In this document: positions 38,614-47,218 of the stretch, piece by piece
Layout of the letters: each line of letters starts with the position of its first letter
Position numbering within the stretch: the stretch's first letter is position 1
Source of the DNA: Methanomassiliicoccaceae archaeon UBA421
GTDB lineage: Archaea > Thermoplasmatota > Thermoplasmata > Methanomassiliicoccales > Methanomethylophilaceae
Length of the DNA stretch: 64,000 nt
Direction of reading: 5' to 3'
Assembly: GCA_002498365.1 (NCBI GenBank)
Contig: DAHB01000002.1
Coordinates: forward strand, 111,886-175,885
Program-made: the position numbers and the translations under genes
Notes under the pieces: model-generated
What the model was told of the DNA's origin: nothing
Database searches by the model: none
What the model saw: only the letters and a program-made list of their open reading frames with translations

Positions 38614-41489
38614 AAAATAAACTGTTCGTACTGTTGGTAGCTGTTTCTGCTCTCCTGGTCCCGCTGTCCATTGTATACGTCAGCGAAGAGGTGTCCGCCG
38701 CAGGCGACCGATATGTCCTGATCGATTTCGGAAACGGCCGGACCGAGTGGGCCGACGCGGATTCCTCCGAGATCACGGCATCCGGGCTCATAGCCTCTGC
38801 GGTCTCGGAGATCGGAGGCACATATGTCTACGGCGCATCGGACATTACGGTCAACGGGACGTCTTCTATCTCCTCCCCGGTCGCGGTTTCCTGGAGATAC
38901 TACATTTGGACGGATTCCGGTTGGGAGGATTCGACCGCATTTTTTGATGACGCCGTTGCGGCGCCGGCGACCTCGGTCGCTCTGGGATATTATCCCGCAG
39001 GAACTGTGCCAACGGAAACACCCGCTTACAGGACGTCTTGGACATGTATTAGGGGAAGTTCGGAATCAGATGGGCATCAGGACGCGGACCTCGGAGGGGA
39101 AAACGTACCGGGATGGGTAAAATCCTACGGTGACAAGAATTTCGTCAATTCGGCCGTGCTTGTCGCCGGAAACAGGGTATTCGTGAACAGCGGAGGAACC
39201 AGCAACATGGGCGCAACTTCATCGGACCCCGCACAAAAGCCGGTCCTCTACTGTTACGGCCTGACAACGGGCGAGGAGCTGTGGAGCTATGAATACGATA
39301 TAGGGGCGGGATACGAGACAGCGACGGGAGTCATAGTCGGCGGTTCCATCTATATTCCGGCATCGAACGGACACGTTTACAAAATTCCGCTTACGGGACC
39401 CAACGAAGACGGTTCTAATGTCACGGTGAGCGCTGACGGGCTTTTCGGTTCTACAAGAGATGGAACAGACGCGCCCTTGGAAGGCATCACATGGGCTACG
39501 GGACCTGCATCTATCGTCTATTATTCCGGGGCGCTTTACTTCGGAACCGCCGCAGGATATGTGTTCTGCACCGATCTGGACCTCAACGTGCTCTGGAAGG
39601 GCACGGTCGGCGGAACGGTCTATTTCAATGCGCCCACCGTACAGGACGGAAATCTGTTCATAGGAGCGCTCGACGGCTCGCTCTATGTGTTCGATGCGCT
39701 CGACGGAAATCCGGTGTGCAGCGAATCGGTGTACACCGTGCAAGCGTACGGGAAGATGTGCGGACTCGTTTCGAACATACTGCAGGTCGAAGACCGGCTG
39801 ATCTTCTCTTTCAATGACGGGCGCGGCATGAACGCCGTGAAAGGAGGTTATGCCGTCTACAGGTTCGACGGTTCGACCCTCACCGAGATAAGCAAAGTGA
39901 CGGAACTGGGTCTGTCCTCGTCATATCTGATAAAGTCGGACAGCTCGTTCAGGGGGGCGTATTCTTTCACCTCGGACGGTCTTGCAAAAATCTATTTGGA
40001 CGGCAGCTACGAGCTTATCAACGGCAGTATCACTAACGTGCGTGCCCCCGGGACCCTGGTCAACGACGATTACATTGTCGCTGCAGAATACGACAAAAAC
40101 GGCTACATTTACAAAATCGACACGGACGGCAGCCTCGATGGACAGTACGGTCAGCCCGACGAGGTCTCCGAATACGCCATGTCGCCGCCTGTGATAGTAG
40201 GCACGTGGGTGCTCTCAGGTACGGACGGAGGGGCATACTCATTCTCCGGCGGCTTCCTGGAGATCCCTGCCGCCACTCAACAGGAAAGCAAAGCATTGTT
40301 GTGGGCCGCCGCGATACTGGCGGCGGCGATAGTGTCTTTCCTTGCGTACTGTGTCTACATCAGAAAGAAACTGGACGTTCCTCCGATACCCTACATAAGG
40401 AGGAAGATCTCCGAGAAGCTAGGAACGGCGGCCGACGGCAGGTCGAAGATAAAGCGCAACAAGACCAGGCTGGTCTGGGTGATCGTTTTCGGTTCGGTCG
40501 CGTCCGTGCTGATGTTCCTGCTCTGCCTGGCATACGGACCTTCAGGAGATTATTCTCTGACAGAGGCATTCGGCCTCTTGGGGTCCGCCATATCCAAGGG
40601 CGGGCAGGGCCTCACGGGCGACGAGACCATAATCTTCGGGTCAAGGCTGCCGAGGGCGCTGGCGGCGTTCGCGGTCGGTATCGGTCTGTCGATGGCAGGC
40701 GCTGTGTACCAGGCGATAATAAGGAATCCTCTCGTGGACCCGTACATAATGGGAGTATCTGCAGGTGCGGGGACGTTCGCGGTCGCGACAATCTCTATGG
40801 GCTTCACGTTCTTCGGGCTGTTCAGCACTGTGACGTATTCGTTGCCGTTGATGGCCATGGCGGGAGGGCTGATCGCTTTCGGGGCGACCATGATCATCGC
40901 GGAGAAGGCAGGCGGCTCTTCCACGAATTATGTTCTGGCGGGAGTGATAGTCGGTCTAGGGTTCGGAGCCGTTCAGACGCTGTTGCTTTACAGCGCCGGT
41001 GACAAGATACACAGCGCCATGACATGGCTGTTCGGAAGTTTCACCAGTATCGACTGGGGGAACATATGGCTGGTGCTCATCCCCGCGATTATGTTGGCAC
41101 TTATACCTCTGATATGGGCGAAGGAGTTCAACCTCGTCCTTCTGGGCGAGGACCAGGCACAGGAGATGGGCCTCGACGTCAGGAAGTTCGACAGGGCGAT
41201 GCTAATACTGGCGTCCGTTCTCACGGCCGTGTGCGTGGCGTTCGTCGGAACGATAGGTTTCGTGGGACTGGTAGTCCCCCACCTATGCCGCATGATCATG
41301 GGCGGGGACCACAGGCTCGTCATGCCGTCATCCATAGCTCTGGGCGGCCTGCTCATGATGGCGGCCGATTTCCTGTCGAAGATGCTCATCGCTCCGGTCG
41401 AGCTTCCCGTGGGCGCCATAACGACCATCATCGGAGCGCCGGTGTTCATTTATCTGATAGTGAAGAAAGGGAGGATGTACGGTGACTGA
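38610..41489 (+). CDS. Fusion of DUF4430-like domain, PQQ-type beta-propeller and FecCD/BtuC permease
   Basis: 959 aa. Signal anchor at 5-30, a DUF4430-like domain at about 33-145 (VLIDFGNGRTEW, SWRYYIWTDSGW), then a beta-propeller (about 150-555) with PQQ/WD40-like repeats such as YCYGLTTGEELWSYEYD, GSIYIPASNGHVYKIPL, GALYFGTAAGYVFCTDLD and LFIGALDGSLYVFDALDG. A transmembrane helix (562-585) and a basic cytosolic linker lead to a complete FecCD permease (about 617-959: RLPRALAAFAVGIGLSMAGA, NPLVDPYIMGVSAGAG, GTIGFVGLVVPHLCRM). The propeller would sit outside next to the translocation pore. ATGA-coupled to the substrate-binding protein. Confidence 0.86.
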   Translation: MKNKLFVLLVAVSALLVPLSIVYVSEEVSAAGDRYVLIDFGNGRTEWADADSSEITASGLIASAVSEIGGTYVYGASDITVNGTSSISSPVAVSWRYYIWTDSGWEDSTAFFDDAVAAPATSVALGYYPAGTVPTETPAYRTSWTCIRGSSESDGHQDADLGGENVPGWVKSYGDKNFVNSAVLVAGNRVFVNSGGTSNMGATSSDPAQKPVLYCYGLTTGEELWSYEYDIGAGYETATGVIVGGSIYIPASNGHVYKIPLTGPNEDGSNVTVSADGLFGSTRDGTDAPLEGITWATGPASIVYYSGALYFGTAAGYVFCTDLDLNVLWKGTVGGTVYFNAPTVQDGNLFIGALDGSLYVFDALDGNPVCSESVYTVQAYGKMCGLVSNILQVEDRLIFSFNDGRGMNAVKGGYAVYRFDGSTLTEISKVTELGLSSSYLIKSDSSFRGAYSFTSDGLAKIYLDGSYELINGSITNVRAPGTLVNDDYIVAAEYDKNGYIYKIDTDGSLDGQYGQPDEVSEYAMSPPVIVGTWVLSGTDGGAYSFSGGFLEIPAATQQESKALLWAAAILAAAIVSFLAYCVYIRKKLDVPPIPYIRRKISEKLGTAADGRSKIKRNKTRLVWVIVFGSVASVLMFLLCLAYGPSGDYSLTEAFGLLGSAISKGGQGLTGDETIIFGSRLPRALAAFAVGIGLSMAGAVYQAIIRNPLVDPYIMGVSAGAGTFAVATISMGFTFFGLFSTVTYSLPLMAMAGGLIAFGATMIIAEKAGGSSTNYVLAGVIVGLGFGAVQTLLLYSAGDKIHSAMTWLFGSFTSIDWGNIWLVLIPAIMLALIPLIWAKEFNLVLLGEDQAQEMGLDVRKFDRAMLILASVLTAVCVAFVGTIGFVGLVVPHLCRMIMGGDHRLVMPSSIALGGLLMMAADFLSKMLIAPVELPVGAITTIIGAPVFIYLIVKKGRMYGD

Positions 41490-42297
41490 AGGCACGCCTC
41501 TTCTGGAGCTGAGAAAGCTCAACAAATATTACGACAACGGGTTCCATGCGGTGAAAGACGTGTCTTTCAGCATCGACACGGGCAAGCTCGTAGGTCTGAT
41601 CGGACCGAACGGTTGCGGAAAATCCACCATGATGAGGTGTATAAACAAGCTCCACCGTCTTTCTTCCGGGGACGTCCTCATCGACGGAGATTCAGTGCTC
41701 AAGAAGACGCCCTCGGAGCTGGCCAGGAGCGTGGCCAACGTTCCGGCGCAGCTGAGGAACAACTTCGGCCTGACGGTCTACGAGACCGTGATGATGGGGC
41801 GCTACCCGTTCATGAAGAACATATGGTGGGAGACGGATAAGGACGAGTCATTCGTGATGGAGACCATGGAGAAGTTCGGCGTGAAGAGGCTTCAGGACAG
41901 CCAGCTCAATATGCTTTCCAGCGGAGAGATGCAGAGGGTGCTGATAGCAAAGGCGTACGTTCAGGAGCCCAGGCTGATGCTGGTCGACGAGCCGACCTCT
42001 CATCTGGATATGAAGTACAAGCTCGAGGTTATGGAATACCTCAACGCCATGGTCCGGAAGGACATGTCGATCTTGGTGGCCGAGCACGACATCTCTCTCA
42101 TGGCAAGGTACTGCGATCTTTGCATCATAATGAAGGAGGGAAGAATAATCGATATCGGCCCCCCCAAGGAGATCATCACTGCCGAACTCATCGAAGACGT
42201 ATACGGTGTGTCCGCATCTGTGGGATTCGACAAAGACGGCGAACTCTTCGTCCTTCCCAAGAGGTACAGGTCCGAATCGGAGCATGGCCGCATCTGA
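41482..42297 (+). CDS. ABC transporter ATPase (BtuD/FecE type)
   Basis: 271 aa, GTG start inside the last codons of the permease gene (8-bp overlap; GGGAGG lies upstream). Walker A GPNGCGKST, the signature is LSSGEMQRV (LSGGQ with Ser for the first Gly), Walker B LMLVDEPTSHLD, H-loop AEHDISL. Powers the permease domain of the preceding fusion protein. Length is typical; the C-terminal tail FVLPKRYRSESEHG is polar. Confidence 0.92.
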   Translation: MTEGTPLLELRKLNKYYDNGFHAVKDVSFSIDTGKLVGLIGPNGCGKSTMMRCINKLHRLSSGDVLIDGDSVLKKTPSELARSVANVPAQLRNNFGLTVYETVMMGRYPFMKNIWWETDKDESFVMETMEKFGVKRLQDSQLNMLSSGEMQRVLIAKAYVQEPRLMLVDEPTSHLDMKYKLEVMEYLNAMVRKDMSILVAEHDISLMARYCDLCIIMKEGRIIDIGPPKEIITAELIEDVYGVSASVGFDKDGELFVLPKRYRSESEHGRI

Positions 42298-42327
42298 CGT
42301 CTCGCTGCACGGCGTACGTCACGGCGC

Positions 42328-43263
42328 TCAGACGGCCCCTTCTCTCTCTTTCTCCCTCTTTCCCGATATTATCGATGCGACCACCGTCACAGCCAGTACG
42401 GAGAGTATGAGCGAAAGGGACTGTACGATTTCGAACTCGTAATAGTCCACCACGAGCATCTTTATGCCCACGAACGTCAGGATCACTCCTAGTCCGTATT
42501 TCAGGTACTTCAGGTGGGTCAGGGAGCCTCTGATGGCGAAATACAGGGACCTAAGGCCCAGTACCGCGAATATGTTGGACGAGTATACCACGAATTTGTC
42601 GGTAGTTATTCCCAGGACCGCAGGTATCGAATCGATCGCGAACACAAGGTCTGTGAACTCGATCACGATGACGCACAGAAGCAGCGGCGTGACCATGCGG
42701 ACCCCGTCCCTGTGCGTGAAGAACTTGTCCCCGTCCAGCTCCGGCGAGACGTTCATGTGTCTGGAGAGGACGGTCGCTATCTTATTGCCGGACCCTCCGC
42801 CCTCCTTGCTGACCATCGTCTTGATGGCAGCATATATCAGGAAGAAACCGAAGATGTACATGACGAAGTGGAACCTGAGCAACAGCTCGGACCCGGCGAA
42901 TATGAACACCAGGCGGAACAGAATGGCGCCGATCACGCCGTAGAAGAGCGCCTTGTGCTGATAGTCGTCCGGTATCGCGAACATCGCGAACAGCAGGATG
43001 AAAACGAACATGTTGTCGACGCTCAGGGCCTCTTCTATGACATAACCTGCATAGAATTCCATTCCAATGGTCGCTCCGCGGGTCATCCATATGTAAACAC
43101 CGAAGACCATGGCGATGGAGATCCATCCTGCGGTCTGCAGCAATGCGGATTTCGTGGTTATGTGTTTCGAACCGCGGTTTATAACGAATATGTCCAATGC
43201 AAGGAGTACGATCAGAATGAGAAAAAGGCCCGCCCACTCTATCGGCTCGGCATCTGCGAACAT
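42328..43263 (-). CDS. TerC/Alx family membrane protein
   Basis: 311 aa with about eight hydrophobic helices. TerC signatures with metal-binding acidic residues: YVIEEALSVDNMFVFILLF and VIEFTDLVFAIDSIPAVLGI. The family is implicated in metal (Mn, Ca) export or tellurite resistance. The frame is open upstream, but the ATG at 43263 lies about 27 bp after a TATAAT on the minus strand and starts the conserved part, so I chose it. Divergent from the NikR-like gene. Confidence 0.9.
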   Translation of the reverse strand: MFADAEPIEWAGLFLILIVLLALDIFVINRGSKHITTKSALLQTAGWISIAMVFGVYIWMTRGATIGMEFYAGYVIEEALSVDNMFVFILLFAMFAIPDDYQHKALFYGVIGAILFRLVFIFAGSELLLRFHFVMYIFGFFLIYAAIKTMVSKEGGGSGNKIATVLSRHMNVSPELDGDKFFTHRDGVRMVTPLLLCVIVIEFTDLVFAIDSIPAVLGITTDKFVVYSSNIFAVLGLRSLYFAIRGSLTHLKYLKYGLGVILTFVGIKMLVVDYYEFEIVQSLSLILSVLAVTVVASIISGKREKEREGAV

Positions 43264-43381
43264 AAGATATTGTGAACATAACGCATTATAAAAAGCTGAC
43301 CTTTGTCCGAGAACCAGCAGAAACGGCAAGTTATTATCATATGAGGATAAAGTTAATAACTCTGTCATGCGTCCGTCCACC

Positions 43382-43765
43382 ATGGCAATAATCAGCGTTT
43401 CGCTGGACGAGGAGAGCATGACGACCCTGGAGGCTATACAGGAGGCTTATTCTCTCGCCGGGCGCAGCGAGGCCGTCCGCCTGTCGATAAAAGCGGCAGG
43501 GTCCAAGGTGAAAGAGATCGAGGAGCTAAGTGGCTTCGTGGAAGGGGTTTTGATCATAGTCAGAGGGGACCACGCCGATCCGTGGATGAGCCTGATACAG
43601 GCCAGGCACGAGGGGTCCATAAAGACCCAGATGCACTCCCACCTTCTGAACCGAAAGTGCCTCGAGGTCATGGTGATGTCTGCAGAGGCGGATGACATCA
43701 AATCGATCCTCAGAGAGATACAGTCCGTTTCGAAAGCGGACTATGTGAAATTCGTAAAAAGCTGA
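43382..43765 (+). CDS. nikR: NikR-family metal-responsive ribbon-helix-helix regulator
   Basis: About 127 aa. N-terminal RHH (MAIISVSLDEESMTTLEAI, then AGRSEAVRLSIKAA) and a C-terminal ACT-like metal domain. The nickel-site pattern appears as ARHEG...QMHSHLLNRKCLEVMVM: one His, a His-x-His pair and a Cys followed by LEV, as in NikR. I used the ATG at 43382, five codons into the open frame, where the RHH strand begins. Its targets are unknown; the divergent TerC and nearby corrinoid genes are candidates. Confidence 0.83.
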   Translation: MAIISVSLDEESMTTLEAIQEAYSLAGRSEAVRLSIKAAGSKVKEIEELSGFVEGVLIIVRGDHADPWMSLIQARHEGSIKTQMHSHLLNRKCLEVMVMSAEADDIKSILREIQSVSKADYVKFVKS

Positions 43766-43832
43766 TGAATTAAGCACCCATCTATACTTTTTTATATTGC
43801 GTAAAGCATAGTGAAAGGCGGATGGGATAGGC

Positions 43833-45578
43833 ATGGGTATAGACTCAGGCAGAAACAGCGGTAGCACTCTAAAGGTATCTTTGAAGCGCCGTCTCTTTGG
43901 CAGAAACAGAGAGGAGGTCGAAGATGAAAACGAAGGGTCGGGCGGCAGGCGCGACTATAAAAGGCCCTCTTCCGAAAAGCCGGCGAGAAGCTTCGAAGGC
44001 AACGGATATGTAAAATATAGCCTCGGCGCCGGAACAGATGTCTATATCTCGTCGTCCACCGACGATCCGTTCATCGATTTCGACGAGCCCAAGGCCGATA
44101 AGGCCGGAGGAAGGTTCCTCGGAGGGCTCCGCACCGCTCAGTCGTTGCCCTCGAAACAGGCCCCCAAGCCCGTGTTCGGCAGGATCGACGAGCCCGGCCT
44201 CGTGTTCAGCAATGCGCTCCCGGAGATCAAATTCAATAAGTCTGACTTTGAAGAAGTTGTCGTCGCGAAAGAGGAACCTCTCGTCGTGTCCTATTCGGCA
44301 CCTGTCGCCCAGACGGCCATTACATCGTCTTCGGAATCGGTGCCGAACATCATTTCTCCCAACATAATCACCTTCGAGGAGGAATTCCACATCGAGGTGG
44401 ATCACGCACCTCCCTCGCCCCCATGTGAAATCTGCAAATATGACGCAGAGGCAGAGGTGGAACGCCTTCCGTCCGCACCCGCCCATGCGGAGCGCCTTCC
44501 GGCGGCCCGCTACGTGACGAAAGAGGAGCCCGCAGTCGCCCCGGAAGCCGCCGAAGCAGTGGCGAAGGAGTTTGCCGGATCCGCGGATGTGCCGGTCGCG
44601 ATCGCGCCGCCGACATCAGTGATGGCCCTGCCTCCTTCCCCGATCCCTGCCACCGTCACGGCGCCCGCCGTGATGCTCTTGCTTCCTGAACCTGCACAGG
44701 CTTCCGATCAGGAGATGGAGGCGGCACTTGAAGGTACAGAGCAGTCGGCCCTTGCGGTCATGGCGCAGCTTCCTTCCGGACTGTATGCCGAAGGCATCGA
44801 ACCCATCGCAGATGCCGTGGCCGCGGAGGAAGAAGTGATCTCTTCCAATGCGGAATTCGCAGGCCAGCTGGCTGACACGTCCTCCGCCGCCGTCATGCGC
44901 ACCACGCCTCTTCTCGAATATTCCGATTATGCGGGATACGATTTCCTGCCGCCCATAACCGAACCGGTCAGGCGCGAGCCCAGGGCGGCGGTCCATGAGG
45001 CCCGTACAACTTCGCAGATGCCCGAGTATGTCGAGATCGAGGACGAGGTCGGAGGGGTCATGAAGCTCACCGTCGCCGGGATGGCCGGCGACGAGGCGGA
45101 GTATTCGGACGCCGCGACTCTGAAGGAGACGGAGGTCCCGGACGATGGGATGGAGGAGCTTTGCGTAACCATAGATCGCGAGAGGGATTATCTGGCACAT
45201 CTGATGGATATCGGCTATGAGACCGAAGTCCCGATGACCGGAGAACCGGAGACGGAGCACGTCCAAGCCCTCGGGACGATCGACGCAGGGCCGATGATCG
45301 GAGAGGCGGCAAGGGTCGCGAACGCCGTATCGGCCGCGGTTTCTGCAACGGTCTCTTCGGAAGAACTCCTCCCGGAGGCGAGGCACACTCTCACACCGGA
45401 GGATGAGGAAGAGGTCAGCGAAATGGTCAGGATGCTGATCGAGATGGTATCCGCGCCCGAGGCAGAGACGGCCAAGGCCACCGATGCCGAAGAGGTCCCG
45501 GGGCCTCAGGCCGCCGGACCGCTGGTATCCTTCGTTTTCGGAAACGGAGGACCGGGGTCGGTCCACAGCTTCTACTGA
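43833..45578 (+). CDS. Large Ala/Glu/Pro-rich acidic protein, unknown
   Basis: 581 aa with no signal peptide or membrane helix. A basic N-terminus (TLKVSLKRRLFGRNREE) is followed by long low-complexity, mostly acidic and alanine/proline-rich sequence, likely disordered, with repeated VAEEEV or EAVAKE-like stretches. It ends VSFVFGNGGPGSVHSFY. A TATA-like TTTTTATATTG lies about 40 bp upstream. It could be a cell-envelope or scaffold protein; I recognise no domain. Codon use looks like its neighbours, so it is probably a real gene. Confidence 0.72.
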   Translation: MGIDSGRNSGSTLKVSLKRRLFGRNREEVEDENEGSGGRRDYKRPSSEKPARSFEGNGYVKYSLGAGTDVYISSSTDDPFIDFDEPKADKAGGRFLGGLRTAQSLPSKQAPKPVFGRIDEPGLVFSNALPEIKFNKSDFEEVVVAKEEPLVVSYSAPVAQTAITSSSESVPNIISPNIITFEEEFHIEVDHAPPSPPCEICKYDAEAEVERLPSAPAHAERLPAARYVTKEEPAVAPEAAEAVAKEFAGSADVPVAIAPPTSVMALPPSPIPATVTAPAVMLLLPEPAQASDQEMEAALEGTEQSALAVMAQLPSGLYAEGIEPIADAVAAEEEVISSNAEFAGQLADTSSAAVMRTTPLLEYSDYAGYDFLPPITEPVRREPRAAVHEARTTSQMPEYVEIEDEVGGVMKLTVAGMAGDEAEYSDAATLKETEVPDDGMEELCVTIDRERDYLAHLMDIGYETEVPMTGEPETEHVQALGTIDAGPMIGEAARVANAVSAAVSATVSSEELLPEARHTLTPEDEEEVSEMVRMLIEMVSAPEAETAKATDAEEVPGPQAAGPLVSFVFGNGGPGSVHSFY

Positions 45579-45630
45579 ACATCCGTAAAACTTCTTAATT
45601 ATAATATACCAGTTTTTACTTCACGAGGGT

Positions 45631-46950
45631 ATGGATCTGCTCTCCATCCTCGTGATGCTGGTCGTCCTTTACGTTCTGGCAGTCATCGGGTCTGAAATTT
45701 TTGAGCGTTTCGGGGTTCCCGGGCTGATCGGCGAGATACTCGTGGGAATAATCCTGGTGAACATAATATGGGACGGTTCCGCATTTTCCGGAATTCTGAG
45801 CAGCGGTAACTTCCTGGGTATGCTTGGCGTGGAAGTATCGTTCAACGGCTTCGACGGCTCTTTCAACTACCAGTTCCTTTTCCTCGTGGCCGAAATAGGG
45901 GCCATGTTCCTGCTTTTCTCCGTGGGCCTGGAGACACGTGTATGCGAGCTTATGTCGGTGGGCAAGGCTGCGCTTACCGTGGCCATCCTGGGCGTGGTGT
46001 TTCCCTTCGCTGCGGGGATGACTGTCTATTTTTATGACTACAACACGGCCCATGCAATGTACATGGCCGCCGCGATGGTGGCGACCAGCGTGGGCGTCAC
46101 GGCAAAGGTCATAATGGACATGCGCGCCTCCAACACCAAAGAAGCGCGCATAATAGTGGGCGCCGCCGTCATCGACGACGTTCTCGGGATGATAGTCTTG
46201 GCCATCGTTGCCGGGATGGCCTCTGCTGACGGAACGAGCATACTGGGTATCGCAAGGATAGTGTTCATCTCGGTGTCGTTCGTCCTGGCGGTGTTCTTCT
46301 TCTGCAATTCGTGCACCCCCCGTATCGCTTCGTGGTACGGGAATAAGAAAGAATGCAAGCTTCCCACGGAGAAAGAGACGCGGAAGCTGGACAAGATGAT
46401 GATCGCCATCGCGGTGTGTCTTTTCATGGCCGCGTTGTCACAAGCCCTCGGTCTGGCCGCGATAATAGGGGCGTTCCTGGCAGGCATGATCCTTGCAGAC
46501 TATGCCAAGAAATGGAACCTCAAGCCGAAGGTGGAAGCTATAACGACATTCTTCCTCCCCCTGTTCTTCCTCAATGTGGGGTTGCAGGTAAAGCTATCGT
46601 CGCTCACCAACGTGAACGTCCTCATGCTGGCCGCCTACGTCATAGCGCTCGCGGTGATAACGAAGTACCTTGGATGCTACTTCGGAGCCAGGATGGCCGA
46701 CAAGAACATAGACAAGAAGTCCGCGAAAATCATAGGGATCGGAATGGTGCCGAGGGCGGAGGTCGGGATAATAATTGCCGCCATAGGTTTGTCCTCGGGC
46801 CATCTGACCCCTGACATGAATGCAACCATAGTCCTTATGTCGGTCATCACGACCGTAATAGCGCCTCCGTTGCTCCACCGCGCTTACAGGAAGAAGTACC
46901 CTGACGGGATACCCGATAGTCCCGCGATCTCTTGTTGGCAAGAACCCTGA
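45631..46950 (+). CDS. CPA2-type Na+(K+)/H+ antiporter
   Basis: 439 aa with about 12 membrane helices. Family features: FGVPGLIGEILVGIIL near the N-terminus, LLFSVGLETRV, and the ion-binding Asp pair in VGAAVIDDVLGMIVL (about residue 185). GMVPRAEVGIIIAAIG near the end matches Kef/NapA-like exchangers. There is no C-terminal RCK/TrkA-N domain, so it is a bare transporter. It probably helps pH or sodium homeostasis. Confidence 0.9.
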   Translation: MDLLSILVMLVVLYVLAVIGSEIFERFGVPGLIGEILVGIILVNIIWDGSAFSGILSSGNFLGMLGVEVSFNGFDGSFNYQFLFLVAEIGAMFLLFSVGLETRVCELMSVGKAALTVAILGVVFPFAAGMTVYFYDYNTAHAMYMAAAMVATSVGVTAKVIMDMRASNTKEARIIVGAAVIDDVLGMIVLAIVAGMASADGTSILGIARIVFISVSFVLAVFFFCNSCTPRIASWYGNKKECKLPTEKETRKLDKMMIAIAVCLFMAALSQALGLAAIIGAFLAGMILADYAKKWNLKPKVEAITTFFLPLFFLNVGLQVKLSSLTNVNVLMLAAYVIALAVITKYLGCYFGARMADKNIDKKSAKIIGIGMVPRAEVGIIIAAIGLSSGHLTPDMNATIVLMSVITTVIAPPLLHRAYRKKYPDGIPDSPAISCWQEP

Positions 46951-47118
46951 TCAGACGGGGAAGAAGACCTGCGCCACTATAACGATGGCGACCAGAGCTA
47001 TGGCTATGCCTATGACAGCCTTGGGTGTGATCTTGATCCCCTTGTCGGTCTCCGAGTCGAAATACCTCATGAGTCCGGCCGAAGATTGGAATCCGCCGTC
47101 GTTCTTTTTCTGTGCCAT
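46951..47118 (-). CDS. secG: Preprotein translocase Sec61-beta subunit
   Basis: 55 aa: MAQKKNDGGFQSSAGLMRYF, then a KGIKITPKAVIGIAI segment and one C-terminal transmembrane helix. The SAGLMRYFDSE and I.I.PK motifs are characteristic of archaeal Sec61-beta (SecG functional analogue), a tail-anchored part of the SecYEbeta channel. The stop (TGA at 46951) directly abuts the end of the convergent antiporter gene. Confidence 0.9.
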   Translation of the reverse strand: MAQKKNDGGFQSSAGLMRYFDSETDKGIKITPKAVIGIAIALVAIVIVAQVFFPV

Positions 47119-47218
47119 CAGACTCACAATTGTGGGTCTATATAAAAAGCTTATCTGTTTCCGATGTCCGGCGTGGAAAATGTCTTAATAGAGAGTACCT
47201 GTTGATGCTCCGATTTGA

